Origin: Pseudomonas sp. AL03
GTDB taxonomy: Bacteria; Pseudomonadota; Gammaproteobacteria; Pseudomonadales; Pseudomonadaceae
Direction of reading: 5' to 3'
Assembly: GCF_029960815.1 (NCBI RefSeq)
Contig: NZ_JASBRE010000022.1
Span: 37,697-101,696 of the forward strand
Length of the DNA: 64,000 bases
The notes below the pieces were generated by a model. It saw only the letters and a program-made list of their open reading frames with translations, made no database searches and was not told where the DNA came from. The translations under genes were made by a program, and so were the position numbers. Shown piece by piece: positions 1-8,797 of this stretch (position 1 is the first letter of the stretch; every line of letters begins with the position of its first letter).

Positions 1-53
1 GGCGATGTTAACACGCTCGCTGGGGTCTTTCAGGTGCACCGCGTCATCGTTCA

Positions 54-81
54 TCGCGAGCAAGCTCGGCTCCCACAGGGA
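54..81. repeat. REP-type repeat copy after rnhA
   Basis: The segment reads as the reverse complement of the Pseudomonas REP core (TGTGGGAGC followed by GAGCTTGCTCGCGA). A related copy, with similar flanking bases, lies at 27307-27359. It sits directly behind the rnhA stop codon. The first 53 bases of the window hold no gene that I can support; a dnaQ gene is expected next in this synteny but would lie outside the window. Confidence 0.6.
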
Positions 82-534
82 TCAAGCCTGCTTGTAACCG
101 CGCACTTCATCCACGCCGCGGTTGGCCAATTGGTCGGCCCGTTCGTTGCCGTGATGGCCGATGTGGCCACGCACCCATTTCCAGGTGACGTTGTGGCGGT
201 TGACCTGCTCATCGAGCAGCTTCCACAAATCAGCATTTTTCACCGGTTCTTTCGCCGCCGTTTTCCAGCCGCGCTTCTTCCAGTTGTCCATCCACTCGTT
301 GATGCCTTTCATCACATATTGCGAGTCAGTCACGAGCAGTACGTCGCATGAGCGCTTGAGTTCTTCCAGGCCGCGGATCGCGCCCATCAGCTCCATGCGG
401 TTGTTGGTGGTGTTGGCTTCGCCGCCCCACAGTTCTTTTTCAATGCCCTTGCACACCAGCAAAGCGCCCCAGCCGCCTGGGCCAGGATTGCCTTTACAGG
501 CGCCGTCGGTGAAGAGTTCTACGCTATCGCTCAT
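82..534 (-). CDS. rnhA: ribonuclease HI
   Basis: Endonuclease that cuts the RNA strand of RNA-DNA hybrids, removing primers and R-loops in the cytoplasm. The 150-residue length is that of bacterial RNase HI. The catalytic carboxylates fall at the same numbers as in the E. coli enzyme: D10 (in FTDGACKGNPGPGG), E48 (NRMELM), D70 (VTDSQYV) and D134 (ERADQLA), with the mobile-loop H124 in RGHIGHHGNERAD. It lies downstream of the methyltransferase at 627-1385 on the same strand, and a REP copy follows its stop. The ATG start has no strong ribosome-binding site but the family alignment begins exactly there. Confidence 0.97.
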   Translation of the reverse strand: MSDSVELFTDGACKGNPGPGGWGALLVCKGIEKELWGGEANTTNNRMELMGAIRGLEELKRSCDVLLVTDSQYVMKGINEWMDNWKKRGWKTAAKEPVKNADLWKLLDEQVNRHNVTWKWVRGHIGHHGNERADQLANRGVDEVRGYKQA

Positions 535-626
535 GCCAATCTATCCAGAAAATGCGGCGGCTCGCCGATCAGTGATCGACGATGCCCGAGGCCGGGGCGA
601 ACCCGGCCGGGAAAGTAAAAAATGTA

Positions 627-1385
627 TTACGGATCGAGGCGGCGACGATTGACCTTGGCCATCGGCAATGGAATCAGCTTGCCCATCGGTTCGCGCCGCT
701 CCTGACGGACGGGCCGCAGGCCCACCACGATCTTGCGCGCCACCAATAAATAGAAGCCGCCACCCGACAGTTGCCAGTCACCGGCCTTGCGCTCCCAACC
801 GGCCAGACGAGCCTGCCAGGCGGGTGACGCAAGCGGCGGACGATAGCACCCGAAGCGGCGTTTCTCCAGCGCGAAACCCAGCAGATTGAGCCAGTCGCCG
901 ACCCGCGACGGGGAGATGCAGCGAGCCTTGCGCAAGGCGTCGTGAGCAAAAACGTGTCGCAAACCCCAGCTGCTCCAGGGATTGATCCCGACGATCAGCA
1001 GATGCCCGCCGGGCCGCACGCTACTCGCCGCTTCACGCAGCAAACCGTGGGGCGACAGGCAGAAATCCAGCCCATGCTGCAACACCACCACGTCGGCGGC
1101 ATGCTCGCTCAAAGGCCACGCCTGCTCTTCGCAGACGATCTCGACACCCGGCAACGGCGCACCGAGCCGCACATTGCGCTGGACTTGCGGCGCCGACGGC
1201 GGTGTCTGGGCCGACGGGCCGTAATGCACCAGGTAACCGCCAAAGAAGCGTCCCAACTCGTCTTCGAGCATGCGACGTTCTTCGTCCAGCAGAAATTGCC
1301 CAATGGGGCCGGACAGCCATTCACGGGCCGCGCTGATCAATGTCAGCCACTCAGGATCAGCCTGAGCGAACGCTTTATCGGTCAT
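627..1385 (-). CDS. class I SAM-dependent methyltransferase
   Basis: Predicted cytoplasmic methyltransferase of 252 residues. The methyltransferase-11-type core is seen in the middle: ADVVVLQHGLDFCLSPHGLL, then RPGGHLLIVGINPWSSWGLRH. The N-terminal glycine-rich SAM loop is not of the classical form. An internal ATG was chosen as start because GGAG lies seven bases before it; the reading frame stays open four codons further upstream. It is divergent from gloB, with the two starts about 65 bases apart, the arrangement found at this locus in other pseudomonads. The substrate cannot be deduced from the sequence. Confidence 0.85.
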   Translation of the reverse strand: MTDKAFAQADPEWLTLISAAREWLSGPIGQFLLDEERRMLEDELGRFFGGYLVHYGPSAQTPPSAPQVQRNVRLGAPLPGVEIVCEEQAWPLSEHAADVVVLQHGLDFCLSPHGLLREAASSVRPGGHLLIVGINPWSSWGLRHVFAHDALRKARCISPSRVGDWLNLLGFALEKRRFGCYRPPLASPAWQARLAGWERKAGDWQLSGGGFYLLVARKIVVGLRPVRQERREPMGKLIPLPMAKVNRRRLDP

Positions 1386-1450
1386 TGCATTCTCCAACGC
1401 GCCAGGAAGTTCTAAGATGCACCATTGTTTTCCGCTTGGCGAATCCGACG

Positions 1451-2218
1451 ATGATACAGATCAGTGCCCTGCCCGCCTTCACCGACAACTACATCTGGTT
1501 GTTACAAGACCACCGCACCCAGCGCTGCGCAGTGGTCGATCCGGGCGATGCCGCGCCAGTGCAGGCCTGGCTCGCAGCGCATCCGGGTTGGGTGTTGAGT
1601 GATATTCTGATCACTCACCATCATCATGACCACGTCGGCGGCGTCGAGCAGCTTAAAAAAGCGACAGACGCGAAAGTCTACGGTCCGGCGAGCGAAACCA
1701 TCCCGGGCCGGGACGTGGCGCTCAAGGACAACGACCGCGTCACCGTGCTGGGCTGGGACTTCGATATCTTTGCCGTCCCCGGTCACACCCTGGGGCATAT
1801 TGCCTATTACCATCACGGTTTGCTGTTCTGCGGTGACACGCTGTTTGCCGCGGGTTGCGGGCGCTTGTTCGAAGGCACACCGGAGCAAATGCACGCCTCG
1901 CTTGCCCGCCTCGCCGCCCTGCCTGAAGATACGCAGGTCTACTGCACCCATGAATACACCCTGAGCAACCTGAAATTTGCCGCAGCGGTCGAACCGGGCA
2001 ATCCGGACACCGCCGCACGTCTGGAAAAAGTCACCGCACAACGTGAAGCCGGAATCATCACGCTGCCCTCTACTCTGGCGCTTGAAAAGCTTACCAACCC
2101 GTTTTTGCGGGTCGACGAAACATCCGTTAAAGAAAAAATGGACGAACGGAACGGAACCGATAACCGGGCTCCGAGTGCGGTTTTTGCTGCTCTTCGGGCT
2201 TGGAAAGATAAGTTCTAA
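1451..2218 (+). CDS. gloB: hydroxyacylglutathione hydrolase (glyoxalase II)
   Basis: Hydrolyses S-D-lactoylglutathione to D-lactate and glutathione, the second step of methylglyoxal detoxification in the cytoplasm. The 255-residue protein is a metallo-beta-lactamase fold enzyme. It has the binuclear metal motif THHHHDH at residues 55-61, then PGHTLGHIAYY, FCGDTLFAAGCGRLFEG and YCTHEYTLSN, all diagnostic of GloB. The C-terminal NPFLRVD and the substrate-binding tail are also present. The ATG at 1451 fits the family N-terminus (MIQISALPAFTDNYIWL); the frame is open 37 codons upstream but that part is not conserved. Confidence 0.96.
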   Translation: MIQISALPAFTDNYIWLLQDHRTQRCAVVDPGDAAPVQAWLAAHPGWVLSDILITHHHHDHVGGVEQLKKATDAKVYGPASETIPGRDVALKDNDRVTVLGWDFDIFAVPGHTLGHIAYYHHGLLFCGDTLFAAGCGRLFEGTPEQMHASLARLAALPEDTQVYCTHEYTLSNLKFAAAVEPGNPDTAARLEKVTAQREAGIITLPSTLALEKLTNPFLRVDETSVKEKMDERNGTDNRAPSAVFAALRAWKDKF

Positions 2219-2317
2219 GTAGCCATCCCGTTGGTACAAAAATTCTGAATGGTTGACCTCAGGGGGTACGCTTTCTAGAATCGCCCGACATTTTTGCCCG
2301 GAACTTACTTCCAGCCA

Positions 2318-3748
2318 ATGTCGTCATCTATTCGTAAAGCCATCAATTCAGACGCATTGACCCGCTTGGCTCAAGCCATCGCGGTGGCTGTGTCCGCCAC
2401 ATTGGCGGGCTGTTCAAGCCATGTGCCGCAAACCGACGCGGCACACACTCCGAATATCGCCGCCCGAGCCAAGCAGAAGCCTATCTGGCTCAGTGAAAAA
2501 CCGACTCCACAAGCTCCACAAGATGTCTGGGAGCGCATGCGCCAGGGCTTCCAGTTGCAGGACAGCCTGGGTGTCAACCCGCGCATCGAGCAACAGCGCC
2601 TGTGGTTCGCCAGCAACCCGTCCTTCCTCGAAAATGCCGGCGAACGCGGCAGCCTCTACATCCACTACATCGTCGAACGCCTTGAAGAACGCAACATGCC
2701 GCTGGAACTGGCGTTATTGCCCGTGATTGAGAGCGCCTACAACCCGATGGCCTATTCCCGGGCCAACGCGGTTGGCTTGTGGCAATTCATCCCCTCCACC
2801 GGGCGTTACTTCAACCTGCGTCAAACCCGTTTTTATGATGGCCGTCGCGATATCACCGCCTCGACCACCGCGGCCATGGATTACCTGACCCGCCTGCACG
2901 ACATGTTCAACGGCGACTGGCTGCTGGCCCTGGCGGCCTACAACGCTGGCGAAGGCACGGTCAGCCGGGCCATCGAGCGTAACGAAAAGCTCGGTTTGCC
3001 GACCGATTACTGGAACCTGCCACTGCCGGCCGAAACCCAGGCCTACGTGCCGAAGTTGCTGGCGTTGTCGCAAGTGGTGCTGGCGCCCGAAGCCTACGGC
3101 GTGAACCTGAACCCGATCGCCAACGAACCGTACTTCCAGGTCGTCGAAATCAACCAGCGCATGGACCTGTCCAAGGTCGCCGCGGTGGCCAACATCGACG
3201 AAGACGAACTGTTTCAGCTCAACCCGGCCTTCAAGCAACGCACCACCATCGATGGCCCTCAGCATTTGCTGGTGCCAACATCCAAGGCGCAACTGCTGAC
3301 GGCCAGTCTCTCGACCATGCGTCCTGAGGAGCTGATCAGCAAGAAGCCGCTCAAGCCAGTATTCGAAGGCGCAGACGACTCCGAAATTGCCAGCCTCAAA
3401 CGCGCTTACCGCGTTAAACGCGGCGACAACCTCGGCACCATCGCCAAGGCTAACAAAGTCGATATCAAGGACCTGCAGCGCTGGAACAAACTGACCGGCA
3501 AGAACCTCAAGGTCGGCCAGACGCTGGTCATGCAGGACACCACCAAGCGCAGTTCCGGGCGCACCACCACCGTAGTGGCGGCCAACACCAAGAAGTCGCA
3601 GACCCAGTACAAGGTCAAGCAAGGCGATTCGCTGTACATGGTGGCCAAGCGTTTCAACGTTGAAATGCAGCACCTCAAGCGCTGGAACCCGCGTGTCGGT
3701 CAGGCGCTCAAACCGGGCCAGATGCTGACGGTGTATTCGCCGCACTAA
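2318..3748 (+). CDS. mltD: membrane-bound lytic murein transglycosylase D
   Basis: Outer-membrane lipoprotein that cleaves peptidoglycan glycan strands with formation of 1,6-anhydromuramic acid. Of the 476 residues, the first 32 form a lipoprotein signal ending in LAGC (Cys32). The SLT domain follows, with catalytic Glu138 in LPVIESAYNP, then GLWQFIPSTGR and LALAAYNAGEG. Two LysM peptidoglycan-binding repeats close the protein (YRVKRGDNLGTIAKANKV and YKVKQGDSLYMVAKRFNV). The ATG at 2318 gives a proper lipoprotein signal; an upstream TTG would add eight residues. It lies downstream of gloB as in other Pseudomonas and is followed by a strong terminator. Confidence 0.95.
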   Translation: MSSSIRKAINSDALTRLAQAIAVAVSATLAGCSSHVPQTDAAHTPNIAARAKQKPIWLSEKPTPQAPQDVWERMRQGFQLQDSLGVNPRIEQQRLWFASNPSFLENAGERGSLYIHYIVERLEERNMPLELALLPVIESAYNPMAYSRANAVGLWQFIPSTGRYFNLRQTRFYDGRRDITASTTAAMDYLTRLHDMFNGDWLLALAAYNAGEGTVSRAIERNEKLGLPTDYWNLPLPAETQAYVPKLLALSQVVLAPEAYGVNLNPIANEPYFQVVEINQRMDLSKVAAVANIDEDELFQLNPAFKQRTTIDGPQHLLVPTSKAQLLTASLSTMRPEELISKKPLKPVFEGADDSEIASLKRAYRVKRGDNLGTIAKANKVDIKDLQRWNKLTGKNLKVGQTLVMQDTTKRSSGRTTTVVAANTKKSQTQYKVKQGDSLYMVAKRFNVEMQHLKRWNPRVGQALKPGQMLTVYSPH

Positions 3749-3752
3749 AATG

Positions 3753-3778
3753 AGCCCCTGACTTCAGGGGCTTTTTTT
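3753..3778 (+). terminator. rho-independent terminator of mltD
   Basis: An AGCCCCTGA stem pairs with TCAGGGGCT around a tiny loop and is followed by seven T residues. It starts four bases after the mltD stop codon. Confidence 0.9.
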
Positions 3779-3800
3779 GCTCAAAAGGTTGCCCTAAATT

Positions 3801-3937
3801 CCTGTAGCAGCTGGCGAAGCCTGCGTTCGGCTGCGAAGCAGTCGTGAATTCGGTACTCGCGGTGTTTCAGGCAAACTGCATTCTCAGGTTTTACGACTGC
3901 TGCGCAGCCGAACGCAGGCTTCGCCAGCTGCTGCAGG
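3801..3937. repeat. REP doublet (inverted pair)
   Basis: Two arms of about 45 bases in inverted orientation (3801-3847 and 3894-3937), sharing CAGCTGGCGAAGCCTGCGTT. A variable spacer of about 46 bases separates them. The same element, better preserved, occurs at 40013-40148, and degraded forms at 43807-43843 and 57437-57533. It fills most of the mltD - binding protein gap; the rest of 3749-4047 should hold the promoter of the transporter operon. Confidence 0.85.
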
Positions 3938-4047
3938 GGGGCCGGGTTGGCAATTAACAACGCATTAAGCACCCGTCTTTTTCCTGTCGATACAAGCTGT
4001 TACTGTACGGGCCACAAAGCCCAAGCCGCCTGGATCGGATCTCTGAC

Positions 4048-5880
4048 TTGAAGCGTCCCCTCCTCCTGCTCCTGATCAGCCTGGCCTTGAGCTGCCCCGC
4101 AAGCGCGACGATCAGCGAAAGCCATGGTTATGCGCAGTTCGGCACGCTCAAGTACCCGGCCAGATTTACCCACTTCGACTGGGTCAACCCGCAAGCGCCC
4201 AAGGGCGGTACGTTGCGGGTGATGGCGTTTGGCACCTTCGATACGCTCAATCCCTACACCTTCAAGGGCTCAAGTCCGGTTTCCACGCCGAATTTCTCGC
4301 AATACGGCATCAATGAGCTCAACGAACCACTGATGGTCGGCACCGGGCAGTACGCGCCGTCCGGCGATGAACCGACCTCCAGCTATGGCCTGATCGCCCA
4401 ATCCGTGGAGTACAGCGAGGACCGCAGCTGGGTGGTGTTCAACCTGCGCCCCGAAGCGCGTTTCCACGATGGCACGCCGATCACCGCCTATGACGTGGCA
4501 TTCTCCTACCGTTTGTTGCTCAAGGAAGGCCATCCGCAGTACCGCACCAACCTTCAGGAAGTGTCGCGAGTCGACATCCTCAACTCGCAGCGCATTCGTT
4601 TTGTCTTCAAACGCGCCGGCAATCCGTTGCTGATCCTGCGCCTGGGCGAATTGCCGGTGTTGCCCCAGCATTACTGGAAAGGTCGTGACTTCAAGGCCAC
4701 CACCTTCGAACCGCCACTGGGCAGTGGACCGTATCGCATCACGTCGGTAGAGCCTGGGCGCCAGATCGTTTTCCAACGGGTCAAGGAATACTGGGGCAAA
4801 GACCTGCCGGCCAATCGCGGCAAATACAACGTCGACCGCATGGAAGTCGAGTTCTACCGCGACAGCGACGTTGCCTTCGAAGCCTTCAAGGCCGGCGAAT
4901 TTGACATCTATATCGAGCACCAGGCGAAGAACTGGAACAACGGTTACCACTTCCCGGCGGTGCGACGCGGCGACGTCATCAAGGCGCAAATCGCGCATCA
5001 GATCCCGACCCAGACCCAGGGCCTGTTCATGAACACCCGGCGCCTGACCTTCTCCGAGACCAAGGTCCGTGAAGCCCTGGGCCTGATGTTCGACTTCGAG
5101 TGGACCAATCGCACCCTGTTCAGCGGCGCTTACAAACGCGCCATGAGCTACTACCCCAACAGCGAGTTCTCCGCCACCGGCCTTCCGGTCGGCCATGAAT
5201 GGTTGATGCTCAAGCCGTATCGCGAGCAGTTGCCCGCCAAGCTGTTCACCGAGCCGTTCAGCCTGTCGCAGACCCAAGGGCGCGGCATTCCCCGGGAAAC
5301 CATGCGCAAAGCCCTGGGACTGCTCGCCGAGGCCGGCTGGAAGCTTAACGGCCAGCACGTTCAGAACGCCGTTGGCCAACCGTTGCGATTCGAAATTCTG
5401 CTGGTCAACCCGAACCTGGAACGCATCCTTCAGCCTTTCGTCGAAAACCTCGCCAACATCGGCATCGATGCTCAGCTGCGCACGGTCGATCGCGCCCAGT
5501 ACAAGCAACGCCTCGATCAGTTCGATTTCGACATGATCCTGATGACCCTCAACCAGACGCTCAGTCCGGGCCTGGAACAATGGCAGTACTTCCATTCCAG
5601 CCAGGTCGGGGTCAAGGGCAGCAAAAACTACGCCGGCATCGCCAATCCGGTGGTCGACCATTTACTCGAACAATTGCTCGCCGCCCAGACCCGCGATGAA
5701 CAGGTCGCCGCCGGCAAGGCCCTGGACCGGGTGTTGCTGTGGCAGCACTACATCATTCCCAACTGGTACCTCAATTATCACCGCCTGGCCTACCGCAACC
5801 GGTTCGCCTTCGTCACCACGCCGCCCTACACGTTGGGCCTGAGCGCGTGGTGGCTGAAATCTTCGGAGAAAGATCGATGA
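4048..5880 (+). CDS. nppA1: periplasmic peptide-binding protein of a YejABEF/Npp-type ABC transporter, copy 1
   Basis: Captures peptide-like substrates in the periplasm for the permease encoded downstream. The 610-residue protein starts with a Sec signal (MKRPLLLLLISLALSCPASA) and has the SBP_bac_5 fold, seen in YPARFTHFDWVNPQAPKGGTLR, LRPEARFHDGTPITAYDV and LGSGPYRITSVEPGRQIVF. The start is an unusual TTG at 4048. It is the first gene of a five-gene operon and overlaps the next by four bases (ATGA). From known biology, the P. aeruginosa nppA1A2BCD operon at the same chromosomal position takes up peptidyl-nucleoside antibiotics, and E. coli YejABEF takes up microcin C; the native substrate is presumably small peptides. 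Confidence 0.9.
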   Translation: MKRPLLLLLISLALSCPASATISESHGYAQFGTLKYPARFTHFDWVNPQAPKGGTLRVMAFGTFDTLNPYTFKGSSPVSTPNFSQYGINELNEPLMVGTGQYAPSGDEPTSSYGLIAQSVEYSEDRSWVVFNLRPEARFHDGTPITAYDVAFSYRLLLKEGHPQYRTNLQEVSRVDILNSQRIRFVFKRAGNPLLILRLGELPVLPQHYWKGRDFKATTFEPPLGSGPYRITSVEPGRQIVFQRVKEYWGKDLPANRGKYNVDRMEVEFYRDSDVAFEAFKAGEFDIYIEHQAKNWNNGYHFPAVRRGDVIKAQIAHQIPTQTQGLFMNTRRLTFSETKVREALGLMFDFEWTNRTLFSGAYKRAMSYYPNSEFSATGLPVGHEWLMLKPYREQLPAKLFTEPFSLSQTQGRGIPRETMRKALGLLAEAGWKLNGQHVQNAVGQPLRFEILLVNPNLERILQPFVENLANIGIDAQLRTVDRAQYKQRLDQFDFDMILMTLNQTLSPGLEQWQYFHSSQVGVKGSKNYAGIANPVVDHLLEQLLAAQTRDEQVAAGKALDRVLLWQHYIIPNWYLNYHRLAYRNRFAFVTTPPYTLGLSAWWLKSSEKDR

Positions 5881-7718
5881 ACCCCGTACGTGCCCTGCTC
5901 TTGCACGCCAGCGGTCTGTTGTTCGCCGGGCTGGCCTGCGCCGCCCCGCAACATGCCCTGACCCTGTACAACGAGCCGCCGAAATACCCGGCCGACTTCA
6001 AACATTTCGATTACGTGAACCCCGATGCGCCCAAGGGCGGGGTCTTCCGTCAAGCCGGTTTCGGCGGCTTTGACAGCCTCAATCCCTTCATCAGCAAGGG
6101 TGTCGCGGCCGACGACATCAGCATGATCTACGACACCCTGGCCAAACAGGGCCTGGATGAACCGTTCACCGAGTACGGTCTGGTCGCCGGCAAAATCGAA
6201 AAAGCCCCGGACAACAGCTGGGTGCGTTTCTACCTGCGCCCCGAAGCGCGCTTCCACGACGGGCATCCGATGCGCGCCGAGGACGTGGTGTTCAGCTTCC
6301 AGACCCTGATCAAGGACGGCGCGCCGCTGTACCGCGGTTACTACAGCGATGTCGAGGAAGTGGTCGCTGAAGACCCGCTGACGGTGCTGTTCAAGTTCAA
6401 ACACACCAACAACCGTGAGTTACCGCTGATCCTCGGCCAGTTGCCGGTGTTGCCCAAGCATTGGTGGGCAACTCGCGATTTCAACAAGGGCAACCTGGAA
6501 ATGCCGTTGGGCAGCGGCCCGTACAAGGTCAGTGAAGTGAAGGCCGGGCGTTCGGTGCGCTATGAGCGGGTCAAGGATTACTGGGGCAAGGACCTACCGG
6601 CCAACCGCGGCTTCTACAACTTCGACGTCATGACCACCGACTACTACCGCGACAACACCGTGGCCCTGGAAGCGCTCAAGGCCGGGCAGTTCGATTACTG
6701 GCTGGAAATGGCCGCGAAGAACTGGGCGAACGCCTACAACATCCCCGCCGTCACCGAGGGCCGGCTGATCAAGGAACAGATCCCGAACAGCAACCCGACC
6801 GGCATGCAAGGCTTCGTATTCAACCTGCGCCGCCCGGTGTTCCAGGACGTGCGCGTGCGTCAGGCCCTGACCCTGTTGCTGGACTTCGAATGGACTAACA
6901 AGCAGCTGTTCAACGGCGCCTACGTCCGCACCCGCAGTTTTTTCGAAAACTCAGAAATGGCCGCCACTGGCCTGGCGGATGCCGATCAACTGGCGATCCT
7001 CGAGCCGTTCCGCGGCAAGGTTCCCGAGCAGGTGTTCAGCGAGGCGTTCCAGAACCCGATAACCGACGCCAGCGGCATGATCCGCGCCCAGCAGCGCAAG
7101 GCCTATCAACTGCTGCAAGAGGCGGGCTGGCGGATCGTCGATGACAAGATGGTCGACGCCACCGGCAAACCGGTGACTATCGAATTCCTGCTGGCCCAAA
7201 CCGAATTCGAGCGGGTGCTGCTGCCGTTCAAGCGCAACCTCAGCGACCTGGGCATCGACCTGGTGATCCGCCGGGTCGACGTCTCGCAGTACATCAACCG
7301 CGTACGCTCCCGGGACTTCGACATGATCGTCGGCAGCTTCCCGCAGTCCAATTCACCGGGCAACGAACAGCGTGAATTCTGGATGTCCGCTGCCGCCGAC
7401 AAACCCGGCAGCCGCAACTCCATGGGCCTGAAAGACCCGGTGGTGGACCAATTGGTCGAGCAACTGATCAACGCCGATTCGCGCAAAAGCCTGGTAGCCC
7501 ACGCCCGCGCGCTGGACCGCGTGCTGCAATGGGGCTATTACGTGATCCCCAACTGGCACATCAAGACCTGGCGCGTAGCCTATTGGAACCACATTGGTCA
7601 CCCGAAAATATCACCCAAGTACGACATCGGCATTAACACCTGGTGGGTCAAGCCTGACGCGAAACCTGCGGTAGAAGTCGAAACCAAACTGCAAGCCGAC
7701 CCTGCGGGCACGGAGTAA
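5877..7718 (+). CDS. nppA2: periplasmic peptide-binding protein of a YejABEF/Npp-type ABC transporter, copy 2
   Basis: Second solute-binding protein of the same family (613 residues), clearly a paralogue of the preceding gene. Shared blocks are DFKHFDYVNPDAPKGG, LRPEARFHDGHPMRAEDV, LPVLPKHWW and VKDYWGKDLPANRG. The signal peptide ends at about residue 22 (LACAAPQHA). The ATG at 5877 overlaps the stop of copy 1 and has GGAG in front, so the two are translationally coupled. An upstream in-frame start exists but lies inside copy 1. Carrying two binding proteins for one permease suggests a widened substrate range. Confidence 0.9.
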   Translation: MNPVRALLLHASGLLFAGLACAAPQHALTLYNEPPKYPADFKHFDYVNPDAPKGGVFRQAGFGGFDSLNPFISKGVAADDISMIYDTLAKQGLDEPFTEYGLVAGKIEKAPDNSWVRFYLRPEARFHDGHPMRAEDVVFSFQTLIKDGAPLYRGYYSDVEEVVAEDPLTVLFKFKHTNNRELPLILGQLPVLPKHWWATRDFNKGNLEMPLGSGPYKVSEVKAGRSVRYERVKDYWGKDLPANRGFYNFDVMTTDYYRDNTVALEALKAGQFDYWLEMAAKNWANAYNIPAVTEGRLIKEQIPNSNPTGMQGFVFNLRRPVFQDVRVRQALTLLLDFEWTNKQLFNGAYVRTRSFFENSEMAATGLADADQLAILEPFRGKVPEQVFSEAFQNPITDASGMIRAQQRKAYQLLQEAGWRIVDDKMVDATGKPVTIEFLLAQTEFERVLLPFKRNLSDLGIDLVIRRVDVSQYINRVRSRDFDMIVGSFPQSNSPGNEQREFWMSAAADKPGSRNSMGLKDPVVDQLVEQLINADSRKSLVAHARALDRVLQWGYYVIPNWHIKTWRVAYWNHIGHPKISPKYDIGINTWWVKPDAKPAVEVETKLQADPAGTE

Positions 7719-7722
7719 TCAG

Positions 7723-8796
7723 ATGCTGGCGTATATTTTTCGGCGACTGCTGCTGATCATCCCGACCTTGCTCGGCATTTTGCTGATCAACTTCGTGATC
7801 ATCCAGGCCGCTCCCGGCGGGCCGGTGGAGCAGATGATCGCCAAGCTCGAGGGCTTCGAAGGCGCCACCAGCCGCATCGCCGGCGGCGGTGCCGAAGTCT
7901 CGGTGGCCGGCTCCGCCTATCGCGGCGCCCAGGGCCTGGACCCGATGCTGGTCAAGGAAATCGAACACATGTACGGCTTCGATAAATCGGCGCCGGAACG
8001 CTTGTGGATCATGATCAAGAACTACGCGACCCTGGATTTCGGCGACAGCTTCTTCCGCGATGCCAAGGTCATCGACCTGATCAAGGAAAAGATGCCGGTG
8101 TCGATCTCCCTAGGGCTGTGGAGCACGCTGATCATGTACCTGGTGTCGATCCCGCTGGGGATCGCCAAGGCGACGCGGCACGGCAGCCACTTCGATGTCT
8201 GGACCAGCTCATTGATCATCGTCGGCTACGCGATCCCGGCATTTCTGTTTGCCATCCTGCTGATCGTGGTGTTCGCTGGGGGCAGCTATTTCGACTGGTT
8301 CCCGCTCAGAGGGCTGACCTCCAACAACTTCGACGAGTTGAGCATGGGCGGCAAGATTCTCGATTACTTCTGGCACCTCGCATTGCCAGTCACGGCACTG
8401 GTGATCGGCAACTTCGCGACCATGACGCTGCTCACCAAAAACAGCTTCCTCGACGAAATCAACAAGCAGTACGTGGTCACCGCCAAGGCCAAGGGCCTGA
8501 CCCATCACCGCGTGCTCTACGGCCATGTGTTCCGCAACGCCATGCTGCTGGTGATCGCCGGGTTCCCGTCGGCGTTTATCGGCATCTTCTTCACCGGCTC
8601 GTTGCTGGTGGAAGTGATCTTCTCCCTCGACGGCCTCGGGCTGATGAGTTTTGAGGCCGCGATCAACCGCGATTACCCAGTGGTTTTTGGCACGCTGTTC
8701 ATCTTTACCCTGTTGGGATTGGTGGTGAAACTGATCGGCGACCTCACCTACACCTTTGTCGATCCGCGTATCGACTTCGAAAGCCGGGAGCATTGA
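7723..8796 (+). CDS. nppB: ABC transporter permease, YejB type
   Basis: Inner-membrane permease subunit (357 residues) of the peptide importer. The N-terminal MLAYIFRRLLLIIPTLLGIL helix is typical of DppB/OppB-like permeases. The periplasmic insertion around residues 30-90 is typical of YejB. At least five further hydrophobic helices are visible. The EAA loop that contacts the ATPase is present in YVVTAKAKGLTHHRVLYGHV. GGAG lies eight bases before the ATG, and only four bases separate it from the binding-protein gene. Confidence 0.92.
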   Translation: MLAYIFRRLLLIIPTLLGILLINFVIIQAAPGGPVEQMIAKLEGFEGATSRIAGGGAEVSVAGSAYRGAQGLDPMLVKEIEHMYGFDKSAPERLWIMIKNYATLDFGDSFFRDAKVIDLIKEKMPVSISLGLWSTLIMYLVSIPLGIAKATRHGSHFDVWTSSLIIVGYAIPAFLFAILLIVVFAGGSYFDWFPLRGLTSNNFDELSMGGKILDYFWHLALPVTALVIGNFATMTLLTKNSFLDEINKQYVVTAKAKGLTHHRVLYGHVFRNAMLLVIAGFPSAFIGIFFTGSLLVEVIFSLDGLGLMSFEAAINRDYPVVFGTLFIFTLLGLVVKLIGDLTYTFVDPRIDFESREH

Positions 8797-8797
8797 G

